A model generated the notes under the pieces. It worked only from the letters and a program-made list of their open reading frames with translations. It did no database searches and was not told the origin of the DNA. A DNA stretch of 10,432 bases from Multifurca ochricompacta (lineage: Eukaryota > Basidiomycota > Agaricomycetes > Russulales > Russulaceae): positions 1 to 10,432 of the forward strand of contig WTXG01000602.1 of assembly GCA_022496185.1 (NCBI GenBank). Reading direction: 5' to 3'. Below are positions 1-7,359 of this stretch, in pieces; the first letter of the stretch is position 1; each line of letters begins with the position of its first letter. The translations under genes and the position numbers were made by a program.

Positions 1-1
1 T

Positions 2-103
2 TACCTTGTCAAATGGAAGGGCTACCCTGCCTCAGAAAACTCGTGGGTCCCCTTCACTGAAATGAAGAATGCCATGACCCTGCTTGGGGACTTCCATCAT
101 TGA
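2..103 (+). CDS. C-terminal chromodomain of chromovirus Pol (partial)
   Basis: This is the last 33 codons of a Pol polyprotein that begins left of the window; the stop is TGA at 101-103. The peptide opens with YLVKWKGYPASENSWVP, the second half of a chromodomain: the VKWKGY strand, the SENSW turn with its aromatic residue, then the C-terminal helix ending NAMTLLGDF. In chromoviruses this module sits behind integrase and binds modified histones, steering insertion into heterochromatin. The tail has no stop or frameshift, so gypsy 1 may have been active fairly recently, but protease, RT and integrase cannot be seen here. A cellular chromodomain protein is unlikely, because a polypurine tract and LTR follow within 75 bases. 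Confidence 0.88.
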   Translation, partial: YLVKWKGYPASENSWVPFTEMKNAMTLLGDFHH

Positions 104-164
104 CACCCTACCCTGCCTAGACCCCCACACCTCTGACAAACTTGCTGTGGCACAGCAAAGCCCT

Positions 165-177
165 AAAGAGGGGATAG
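165..177 (+). other. Polypurine tract of gypsy 1
   Basis: AAAGAGGGGATAG directly precedes the TGTCATG start of the LTR. A purine-rich run abutting the 3' LTR is the plus-strand DNA primer in LTR retrotransposons. The 61 bases between the Pol stop and this tract hold nothing else I can recognise. Confidence 0.75.
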
Positions 178-752
178 TGTCATGAACTGACACCCTAGAA
201 AACCTCCTGACCCCCAGAAATCCTCAGACGCTCCCAGAGACCTTGTAAAACCCTCAGAAATGAAGATAACCCTAGATTAAGACCAGAGAAGGGCCGGTCC
301 GGACCAGGGCCGGACTCCTGCCAAATTGGAGACCTGTGGGAAGAGTACTAACAGAACCCCACAATGCCTAAACAGCAGTCCACAAACTGCAGACTGCGGA
401 CTGCGGATTTCTAAGCCCAAAAGTGGGGCTATTCTCATTGGTGGATCAGTAGGGAGTTAAAGCAAAGTTAACCTCCCCTAAAGTGGTGCACAGACCAAAG
501 TCCCGGTTGTAATTACGTATATAAACCCTTTGGGAATAGAATGGACAGCTCCAGACTGTCCACTTGTGATCCGGTTCCTGATTACCTAGGAGATTAGCCC
601 CACCTTGTGGAAGGCTTCTCATCCCTTGCCCTTGAGCTGTTCGCTTCGTCTCTCTTGCACTTTCACCCTCACTCTCACCTTTTTGCCCACTTCTAAATCC
701 CTTCCCCTCGCATACAACCCACTGTCCAGGCAGTCGACAGTGAGTTGTAACA
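178..752 (+). repeat. 3' LTR of gypsy 1, 575 bp
   Basis: The LTR starts TGTCATGAACTGACA, itself a short inverted repeat (TGTCA/TGACA), and ends GTTGTAACA, so it has the TG...CA ends of LTRs. It matches 3801-4375 over the same 575 bp with roughly 25 differences by eye. Many differences are CG against TG or CA, so the two copies have mostly lost CpG sites. It carries a TATA box (518-525), a hairpin formed by TGGACAG and CTGTCCA at 542-562, and a second hairpin near its end, CACTGTC with GACAGTG, at 720-742. Confidence 0.9.
518..525 (+). promoter_or_regulatory. TATA box in the gypsy 1 LTR
   Basis: TATATAAA lies in mid-LTR, where U3 should give way to R. The same box is present in the second LTR. 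In this 3' LTR it would drive transcription outward into 753 and beyond, if active. Confidence 0.6.
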
Positions 753-1698
753 AAAGGTGTCACGAGCCCAGGTGAGCAGGGGTCCCAGTGCTTATTTTGC
801 AGACGCACAAGTGGATCTGGGTAATCCTGATGGAAGCTAGTGTAACATGTAACAAGTGAGAAAGCAGAAACACACCAGACCATATAACTAAGTAGGGCTT
901 TGCACACATCCACATGCATTACAGCTTCATTCATCGAGTCTGTTGCATGTGCTGCCAAAGAAGTCTACTTCTAGATAAGTTCATTACTCAACAGAGAACT
1001 GATGCACACATTGTACCATAGGAAGTGCATAGGACTTGAGCAAACTACGTTGGTTTTCCCACTGTCACAATAAGTGTTGTGGAGAGGCATTTCAAGCAAG
1101 GCAAGAGTAAAGGCTTTCCCAGGCATCTTGAGTGGGTAGGAATCAAGGGTGATGGAAAGAGAACCTTCTCGTTCCAAAGCACTTGAGTGTTGCTTCTGCA
1201 CTTGTACTACAGGTGTGGGTTGACAGAAGTGACATGAATGGGGGTACACACATGGTTTGTTGCTGTGACTGGCATGCTGGCATCATGAGATGAGGTTGAC
1301 ATTAATATATTTAAAGTCCAAGTAACTCACTGATATCTGAGATGTTGGGGGATTCCAAGCCTGAGAGTGTGACCCAACATGAACATGATGATATCCAGCA
1401 GGAGTGGTGCATTCAAAGGTTTGATGATTCATTTTCACACACAGCGGGCATCAAGTTGATGCTGAGCAGACTCCAGAAGAGGCTGGGATGGAGGATGGTG
1501 ATGGGATTCTGGAAGTTGAGCTCATGAATCTGACAGAAGGACCAAGTGCAGAGGTCTTGGTGAGTGACCTGTCAATCCTGTTTGGCCAATCTGTGTTGTG
1601 TGGGGTTGTTACTTCTGGTTCTGGTCTCATTGTTGAATGTCACACAATGCAACTTTACATGACCTTAATATAGGAGGTTGTGTGATTATATTTCATGA
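753..1698. other. Unassigned inter-element sequence
   Basis: I find no convincing gene in these 946 bases. Minus-strand open frames here run into the LTR or have no family motif. An A/T-rich patch lies near 1300-1320. A weak plus-strand coding-like remnant is described separately at 1342-1673. The stretch begins AAAGGTGTCACGAGCC; the TGTCACGAGCC could be the edge of another repeat, but I cannot find a matching far end. It is best read as old, decayed repeat or flanking DNA. Confidence 0.5.
1342..1673 (+). other. Possible decayed coding remnant, function unknown
   Basis: Two overlapping plus-strand frames (1342-1527 and 1488-1673) give acidic, non-repetitive peptides such as SVTQHEHDDIQQEWC and GILEVELMNLTEGPSAEVLV. 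They would read as one protein if a base had been lost near 1456. A GTGAGT that resembles a fungal 5' splice site lies at 1559. I recognise no domain, and neither frame has a supported start. It could be a fragment of a DNA transposon or host gene, or chance. Confidence that it was ever coding is low. Confidence 0.2.
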
Positions 1699-1775
1699 GG
1701 CTGCGTAACTCAGTGGTCAGAGCACCAAAGACCCAGCTTGTCTGGAGGACCTGGGTTCAAATCCCAGGTCCAGGC
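1699..1775 (+). ncRNA. tRNA-like head with Pol III boxes A and B
   Basis: Box A is TAACTCAGTGG at 1706-1716, one mismatch from TRGYNNARNNG. Box B is GGTTCAAATCC at 1754-1764, a full match to GGTTCRANNCC. The T arm pairs perfectly (CTGGG, loop TTCAAAT, CCCAG). The D arm pairs three of four bases. The acceptor ends GGCTGCG and GTCCAGG do not pair, and the anticodon arm is displaced, with AGAC/GTCT around a seven-base loop. This is the pattern of a tRNA-derived promoter rather than of a working tRNA. Confidence 0.5.
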
Positions 1776-2036
1776 TTTGCATAGAGAATTTTACATATCG
1801 GTAAGACTGGTTCAGACTGATTCCCGGACCAATGGCAACTAGTCCTAACCAGTCTTTGATGGGACTGGTTGAAACCAGTTGATGAACTGGCAACCAGACT
1901 GAAATGAACTGTTTTTTGGTTTTTAAGTGGTCCGGTCCAGTTATCTAGACATGAGGTGCAACCACAACTGGTTGCGGTCCACAGTTGCAGCCCATCATGG
2001 TCTAAAAACCAGACCAAACTGGACCTTTAAACACTA
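1699..2036 (+). mobile_element. Candidate tRNA-derived SINE with ACTGGTT-rich body
   Basis: The left part (1699-1775) resembles a tRNA with polymerase III promoter boxes. The right part (about 1800-2036) is built from short inverted motifs: ACTGGTT at 1806, 1864 and 1967, AACCAGT at 1847 and 1873, and relatives such as GGTCCGGTCCAGTT near 1929. The right edge falls exactly where the copia A reading frame stops making sense (2036/2037), as expected of an insertion or a truncation junction. I see no poly(A) tail and no clear target-site duplication, and the left edge is uncertain. A tRNA-like head beside an unrelated repeat is the alternative. Confidence 0.45.
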
Positions 2037-3800
2037 GGCTTGATTGTTGCATAGTAGAGGTGTTGGAGTAAGGGTAATATCGAATAAGGACTTGAGAAGG
2101 TGTCACATCCAAATGCACTCCTTGGCTGCATGAGTTGCAGCCACATATTCAGCTTCTGCAGTGGAAAGGGTAATTAGTTCTTGCTTTTGCAAAGCCCAAG
2201 ACACTGCTCCACCATCAATGAGGAAGGCAAAGCCAGATATCATGTGGTGGTGTTCTTGTGACACTCTGTCTGCATCCATGTATCCAATAAGATCATGTGC
2301 TTGATTACCATAAGTGAGTCTGTATGACTTGGTGCCATTGAGGTAATGAAAGATTTGCTTCACTGCTTGCCAGTGAATTTTGCCCAGGTTTTTGAGGAAT
2401 TGTGATAGTGTTGATATGGTGAAGGTGATGTCGGGTCATGTGGCAACAGAGGCGTACATGAGGCTGCCAATAGCCTCATGGTAGGGAGTCTTCTTCATAT
2501 GCACCACTTCGGTAGCATTGCTTGGCACATTGGATTTGTTGTAGTATGCCCCTGAGATGATGGGGGTTGCATACAGTTTTGAATCACTGAGTGTGAACCT
2601 AGTGAGGATAGTGTCTATGTATGCTGTCTGGGAAAGTGAGATAGTTTGCGCGTTATGGTTGTGTGAGATCTTGATGCCCAAGAGCCAGTGGACCAGACCA
2701 AGGTCCATGAGGGAGTAGCAGTTATTGGGCTTGTGCTTGTATTTGGTGATAAATGTTTTGCAGCTGCCTGTGATAATGCAATTGTCAACATGGATTGCTA
2801 GGATGGTCAGGTGTCCTTTGCTGTGAGTGGAGAACACTCCGGGGTCGGCTTCATTGATGTGGAAGCCTAGGTCATTGAGAGCACAGTACAGTGTGTCATA
2901 CCACTTGTGTCCAGCCTGCTTCAGGCTGTAAAGGGACTTGTGTAAATGTTTGATGGACTCCCCTTGAGTGTCGTAACCAGGGGGTGACTGCATGTAGATG
3001 TCTTCATTGTCATCGAGCTTGCTGTTCAGATAAGCCCTGTTAAAGTCGAAGCTGTCAATTTCCCAGTTGTGCTGGGCAGCCAAGGCAAGTATAGTGCAAA
3101 AGCTTGCAAGCCTGGCAATGGGGGAAAAGGTGTTGAAATAATCCACTCCAAATCTCTGGGTGAATCCGCGAGCTATGAGTCATGCCTTGTACTTCTTGAT
3201 GGTGCCATCTGATTTTTGCTTGATGCGGAAAACCCATTTGCTGCCAATGATGTTCTTGCCAGCAGGGCACAGAACTGTGGACCATGTTCCAGCCTTCTCA
3301 AGTGTGTCAATCTTGCGATCCATGGCTTCCTGCCATTTCAGCCAATCTTGCCAGGATTGCATGTCTGAGAGTGTCTTTGGGTCACCTTCTATATCATTGA
3401 TGGCGGCCTCCATAGCATCTTCACAATCTGCGGAGTAAGTGAACTCGGGGGTTACAGCACTAGAGGCGCTGTATCTGGGCCAGTCAGGATGGTAGTACTG
3501 GCATGCCTTTTCACTGCCAGTACTTGGGTCCTCTTGTTCTTCATAAGGCGATGCTTCGCCTCTAAGTTTTCTGGTGATGTAGTATGATAATTTTGAAGTG
3601 CACATTGACCTGCACATTGGTTCAGGTGCTGGTTCTTTGCTCTTGCCTTTGTCCCTTGGAGGCAGCACTGGAGTCAGGGAGGGTGTATAGTAGTCTTGTG
3701 CCTCTTCATCAGGCATCTCTTCTTTGCTGCTTTCTGTAGCATATGGTGGTTGCAGGCCTTGAGGGGACTGAGGAACAGAAGGCAGAGGGGAAGTGGTGGG
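2037..3800 (-). pseudogene. Ty1/copia pol fragment, RT and RNase H (copia A)
   Basis: One minus-strand frame runs the whole length. It holds the linker after integrase, the RT_2-type reverse transcriptase (GTWSTV, IIGSKWVFRIK, then FNTFSPIARLAS, DSFDFNRAYLNSKL and SLYSLKQAGHKWY), and a copia RNase H ending TLSTAEAEYVAATHAAKEC. It is broken only by TGA at 3180-3182, 2436-2438 and 2103-2105. Each falls where the family has Arg: the first follows KYKA and precedes LIARGFTQ, the second sits before PDI, the third follows IWM. The YVDD box reads HVDN at 2781-2792, losing the second catalytic Asp. Integrase, protease and gag are absent: the upstream side is cut by the LTR at 3801, and the downstream side ends at the SINE-like repeat. 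No frameshift is seen. It is dead and older than its neighbours. Confidence 0.9.
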
Positions 3801-4375
3801 TGTCATGAACTGACACCCTAGAAGACCTCCTGACCCTCTAGAAATCCCTAGGTGCTCCCAGAGACCTTGCAGAACCCTCAGAGACGAAGATAACCCTAGA
3901 TTAAGACCAGAGAAGGGCTGGTCTGGACCAGGGCCGGACTCCTGCCAAATTGGAGACCTGTGGGAAGAGTACTAACAGAACCCCACAATGCCTAAACAGC
4001 AGTCCACAAACTGCAGACTGTGGACTGCAGATTCCTAAGCCCAAAAGTGGGGCTATTCTCATTGGTGGATCAGTAGGGAGTTAAAGCAAAGTTAACCTCC
4101 CCTAAAGTGGTGCACAGACCAAAGTCCCAGTTGTAATTACGTATATAAACCCTTTTGGAATAGAATGGACAGCTCCAGACTGTCCACTTGTGATCCGGTT
4201 CCTGATTACCTAGGAGATTAGCCCCACCTTGTGGAAGGCTTCTCATCCCTTGCCCTTGAGCTGTTTGCTTCATCTCCCTTGCACTTTCACCCTCACTCTC
4301 ATCCTTTGCCCACTTCCAAATCCCTTCCCCTCGCATACAACCCACTGTCCAGGCAGTCGACAGTGAGTTGTAACA
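3801..4375 (+). repeat. 5' LTR of gypsy 2, 575 bp
   Basis: It has the same length and the same TGTCATGAACTGACA and GTTGTAACA ends as 178-752. Differences include GGCCGG against GGCTGG, TCCGG against TCTGG, TGCGG against TGTGG, CCCGG against CCCAG, and TTCGC against TTTGC. A hairpin, TGGACAG and CTGTCCA, lies at 4166-4186 just below the TATA box, and another, CACTGTC with GACAGTG, at 4343-4365 near the LTR end. It is not a solo LTR: the flanks GTGGG and TTTGG do not match, and a primer site and gag follow. Confidence 0.9.
4142..4149 (+). promoter_or_regulatory. TATA box driving gypsy 2
   Basis: TATATAAA in the 5' LTR. Transcription would be expected to begin some 25-35 bases downstream, in or near the AGACTGTCCA at 4177-4186, which is complementary to the primer site after the LTR. 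Confidence 0.6.
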
Positions 4376-4377
4376 TT

Positions 4378-4387
4378 TGGACAGTCT
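4378..4387 (+). other. Primer binding site of gypsy 2, probably self-priming
   Basis: TGGACAGTCT lies two bases after the LTR end. It is the exact reverse complement of AGACTGTCCA at 4177-4186, at the expected 5' end of the transcript. This is the arrangement of Tf1, where the start of the mRNA folds back and is cut to prime reverse transcription. The leading TGG would also suit the CCA end of a tRNA, so a tRNA primer remains possible. Confidence 0.55.
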
Positions 4388-4422
4388 CTTTCACAGCAGA
4401 CAGTGACTGACAAAGTGCCCTA

Positions 4423-4828
4423 GTGTCTCAAAACAGCTCCCCTGTGTCCTACACCTCAGATCAAGCAGCCTCCCCCCCCTACGAGCTTACCCCCCCCACG
4501 AAATCCTCAACTTCGCTGCCTTAGTAGAGGCAGCTGCCACAGCATCCCCTGCCCCCCCTTCGTCGGTTTTGCCTCCTCTGGAACTCCCAGAACTTCACCC
4601 TTTCCCTGTGCCCTCCCCCACCCTCCAATTGCCCCCTCTTGTTCCCCCAGGCCTCTTAAACATGTCCAACACCTTTGGCACCCCCCCCCCTCGTTATATT
4701 TGCCTCCCAACCCCTGCCCCACCCCCTCCCACTGCTGCAAATGCCCTCTCCCCTCACCACCCTGGCCCTAACCATCAGACACCTCCTCCTTCTCTTGTTC
4801 ATTGTCCTATTTGTATCGACCATCCAAC
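4423..4828 (+). pseudogene. N-terminal gag fragment of gypsy 2
   Basis: A proline-rich Gag start lies behind the primer site. The first frame reads SQNSSPVSYTSDQAASPPYE from 4426, preceded by GTG at 4423 where a family ATG might be expected. It stops soon after a run of eight C at 4490-4497. The next frame continues with EILNFAALVEAAATASP from 4500, then prolines to 4828. One C missing from the run would explain the change. The reading is cut at 4829 by the copia B LTR. The capsid core and any zinc knuckle would lie beyond. Product and family are inferred from position and composition; I do not recognise a domain. Confidence 0.55.
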
Positions 4829-5322
4829 TGATGAACAGGCATGTGCGTGCAGTGATACTGACTGTTAGTTAGCGTGCAAAGCTAGAAACAAGTTATACTT
4901 CAGAGAAGAAGAAAACTCTATATTACTGTACTACACACCTAGAAACAAGTTATCTACAAGAGATGGTTAGTTATAGGTAAGGTAGTAAGTAGAGAGACTG
5001 TGACTTACACTTCAGAGAAGAAGAAAACTCTGAAGTGTAAGAGACAAAACAGACACCCTTATATACTACTCAAGGGATGGTCTGTGCGCAATGGAATATG
5101 CTAGAATGTACTACTGAGGGACAAAGGCCATTGGCCAGTGAGATATCACATGCTACACAGGATTACTAAGGTACATCAGTCAGCTGCTGCACATTGTGAG
5201 AAAGAAAGTAATAATGATATGCTAAAAAGTCCGAGACTCCGAATCTTTATCTAATCTAATCTTGCACAGCTTAGACCCTAACCAGATGCCTGAAGCACCT
5301 CAAGACACATGCCGTGTCAACA
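4829..5322 (-). repeat. 3' LTR of copia B, 494 bp
   Basis: On the minus strand it starts TGTTGACACGGC and ends GTTCATCA, giving TG...CA ends. It aligns without gaps to 10000-10432, with four differences in 433 bases. Internal structure: a 23-base direct repeat at 4897-4919 and 5009-5031, a 15-base direct repeat at 4882-4896 and 4939-4953, a perfect 14-bp inverted repeat at 5004-5041, and a TATA-like TATATAAG (minus strand) at 5058-5065. Confidence 0.93.
5004..5041. repeat. Perfect 14-bp hairpin in the copia B LTR
   Basis: CTTACACTTCAGAG and CTCTGAAGTGTAAG pair perfectly around a ten-base purine loop. The same hairpin is at 10175-10212 in the 5' LTR. It lies just downstream of the minus-strand TATA box, so it would fall at or next to the start of the transcript and recur near its 3' end. 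Confidence 0.8.
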
Positions 5323-5335
5323 TCCCTCCATGATT
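5323..5335 (-). other. Polypurine tract of copia B
   Basis: On the minus strand AATCATGGAGGGA abuts the TGTTGACA start of the 3' LTR. The GGAGGGA core next to the LTR is the usual plus-strand primer of copia elements. Confidence 0.7.
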
Positions 5336-5453
5336 AAGGCATCAGGTCAAAAAATAAAATGAGTATATCGCCATTTAAGAGGCATGAGAGTGAGTTGACA
5401 AGAGGAGAGGAGTGATCTGAAGTGTGTTATGCAAACTAAACGCGTTCAGTTAC

Positions 5454-5525
5454 ACACCTCTTGCGTCACTCTCGAGGTCGACAATATGGACACTTCTTGT
5501 GTCACATTCGAGGTTGAGAATATAC
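5454..5525 (-). repeat. Two diverged 36-bp tandem repeats in the 3' UTR
   Basis: 5454-5489 and 5490-5525 align without gaps with about eight differences, several of them C against T. The second copy ends directly at the pol stop codon (5526-5528). The remaining 3' UTR (5336-5453) has no other feature I can name. Confidence 0.6.
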
Positions 5526-6309
5526 TCATATGAGACCAAGTTTGGTAACCATGTTTTCATGTGATGCTCTTGGTAGAGACTTTGTGAAGCCATCTGCCAG
5601 CATTTCACCAGTGGGAGTTTGCACTAAATCAATTAGATGCGATTCAACATACTCCCTGATTGCATGGTACTTTATTGGTATGTGTTTTGACCGCCTTCCT
5701 GTGACAGGGTTTAATGCCAATCTACAGCACCCTTATTGTCACAATGGAGTTGTATGGGTGAAGTGACTTCATATCCCAATTCCTCCATAAACGTCCTATA
5801 CCACGCAGCTTGATTAGAAGCCTCAGCTAGGCTCATGTATTCAGCTTCTGTGGTGGACTGTGCTACAGTCTTTTGCTTTCTAGAGCACCAGGATATGGCT
5901 CCATTCACTAGCATATAGATGTAGCCTGAAGTAGAGTGGCAGTCCTCTTGATCTCCCCATGAGGAATCTGCAAAGCCATGAAGGCCACTCTCTCCTTTCC
6001 TTCCAGAATATCGCACCCTGTAGTTCATAGTAGCATTTAGGTACTTTAGAACATACTTTGCTAGGCGCAGATGATGTTGTGAAGGATTGGAAGCATATTG
6101 ACTAAGGCGCACAATGGCAAAGCTAATGTCGGGTCTGCTTCCAATCTGCACCCATAGCAGTGAACCCATTAGCTGTTGATACTTCTTTATTTCTGAAGTA
6201 GATGCCTGGCCTTCAAACTTGACCAGATGTGCATCCATGCCAGTTGGTAGGGGAGTGTATACTGGATTGGAATCCCTCATCCCAAACTTCTCAAGAATAG
6301 ATGAAACAT
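5526..6309 (-). pseudogene. Copia B pol: RT tail and RNase H
   Basis: This is the RNase H end of Pol, which removes the RNA strand during reverse transcription. It shows the copia RT/RNase H joining segment (GSLLWVQIGSRPDISFAI), then HGFADSSWG, STSGYIYMLVNGAISW, KQKTVAQSTTEAEYMSLAEA and HCDNKGAVD, which together supply the acidic catalytic residues. The C-terminal part, with KHIPIKYHAIREYV and GEMLADGFTKSLP, follows after a one-base frame change near 5720, where the first frame runs into TAA (5711-5713). Another frame change near 6309 separates it from the RT. The final stop at 5526-5528 follows TKLGLI, a normal copia end. All domains are present, so the breaks look recent. Confidence 0.9.
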
Positions 6310-7359
6310 AACTGCTTGATCAATTTCCAGCGTCTTGTTAGGACGATCTCTGGTGATGTTAACACCGAGATATGACTGGATTTCTCCCAAGTCAGTCATC
6401 TCATATTGGCTAGATAGAGATTCCTTCAGCCATGTTATTTATCTTTTGAAGATCCAAGTATAGTGATGTCATCAACATAAAGAATGATGAAAAGTGAATC
6501 ATCCCCCCCATGGTGATGATACACATATACTCCTGCATCAGAGTACGTCCGAGTGAAGCCCAGTTCATTTAGAACCATGAAATTGGAGATTCCATGCCTG
6601 GGAGGCTTGTTTGAGGCCATATAAAGCTTTCTGTAGCCTACAAACTTTGGACTCTTGTCCAGCAATGATGAAACCAACAGGTTGCTCCATATAAATCTCC
6701 TCATCCAGATCGCCATGAAGGAATGCCGATTTGACATCCATCTGGTGGATTTCCCAATTTCTAGCACTGCTAACGCTAGTAATAAACGAAGTGATTCAAA
6801 TCTGGCGACTGGGGAGAATGTTTCATCAAAGTCCACTCCTTCTACTTGAGTGAAACCTTTTGCCACAAGCCTGGCATGAAACCGTCCATCTGGTTTCAAT
6901 TAAAAACCCATTTTGATTTGACCGCCTTTCTTCCTTTAGGAAGATCCTCAAGGCACCACACATTTAACTTCTTTAAGGCATCTATTTCATATTGACATGC
7001 CTCAAGCCACTCAGTAGCATTCTCAGACTGCATTGCCTCCTGAAAAGTCAGGGGGTCTCTATAAGAGACACCAGCGGCATTTAGCAGCTTCATGGTCCCA
7101 AGTCTGGATGAACCTTGCACAAACTCTGCATTATCCTCATTGTAAAAGCGAGGATTCAGATGACGTGAACATTTGGCATAACAATATCAAGATCTAAATC
7201 TTCTTGTATAGCCACGGACCGTCATTCAGAGTGTGGACTTTCCCTAGTAAAAACTGGTTGGGAAAGTCTGCCTCTAGCCTTTTTTGTTGACTTTCTAATG
7301 GCACGAGTTCTGGTGGGGAGCTGGGAGGGTTCCATTATTTGGGATGGCGGTGTCTGATA
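6310..7359 (-). pseudogene. Copia B pol: linker and reverse transcriptase
   Basis: RT_2-type reverse transcriptase. In order: [48 protein letters not shown], then [18 protein letters not shown] with the first catalytic Asp at 6736-6738, [11 protein letters not shown], and an intact YVDD at 6468-6479, followed by SQYEMTDLGEIQSYLGVNI. The pieces lie in different frames. Changes occur near 7163, 6900, 6757, 6575 and 6438. All but the one at 6575 fit loss of one base; 6575 fits a two-base loss or a one-base gain. A TGA at 7222-7224 sits between Glu and Arg and fits a former CGA. It is inactive as read, although every catalytic motif survives. Confidence 0.9.

Larger units (their letters stand above)
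1..752 (+). mobile_element. Ty3/gypsy chromovirus, 3' end only (gypsy 1)
   Basis: Only the 3' end of this element is in the window. In order it has the chromodomain tail of Pol, a short 3' untranslated stretch, a polypurine tract and a TG...CA LTR. Pol tail followed by LTR fixes the LTR as the 3' one and the orientation as plus. The five bases after the LTR (753-757, AAAGG) should recur left of the 5' LTR, outside the window, if the insertion is intact. It belongs to the same family as the element starting at 3801 but is a separate copy. Confidence 0.85.
3801..4828 (+). mobile_element. Ty3/gypsy chromovirus, 5' end only (gypsy 2)
   Basis: A complete LTR is followed by a primer site and the beginning of gag, so this is the 5' end of a plus-strand element. 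It breaks off at 4828, where the copia B LTR starts. The rest, including the 3' LTR, should lie right of copia B, outside the window. It interrupts copia A at 3800/3801; the five bases before it, GTGGG (3796-3800), are the predicted target-site duplication. Confidence 0.85.

Noticed and set aside
446..958. Minus-strand open frame of 170 codons
   Set aside because: It runs through the LTR of gypsy 1 and out the other side, has no family motif, and a near copy appears behind the second LTR purely because the LTR is repeated.
758..1698. A further LTR starting TGTCACGAGCC at 758
   Set aside because: I could not find a second copy, a matching end, a polypurine tract or a primer site.
1699..1775. 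Functional tRNA gene
   Set aside because: The acceptor ends do not pair and the anticodon arm is displaced; only the D and T arms and the promoter boxes are tRNA-like.
178..4375. The two 575-bp LTRs as the two ends of one gypsy element
   Set aside because: A Pol chromodomain tail and polypurine tract precede the left LTR, and a primer site and gag follow the right one, both in plus orientation. The order is 3' LTR then 5' LTR, so they belong to two separate copies.
3801..4375. Solo LTR
   Set aside because: The flanking five bases (GTGGG, TTTGG) do not match, and the sequence after it has a primer site and gag-like coding sequence.
4507..4740. Minus-strand glycine-rich open frame
   Set aside because: It is the complement of the proline-rich, C-rich gag stretch and owes its openness to base composition.
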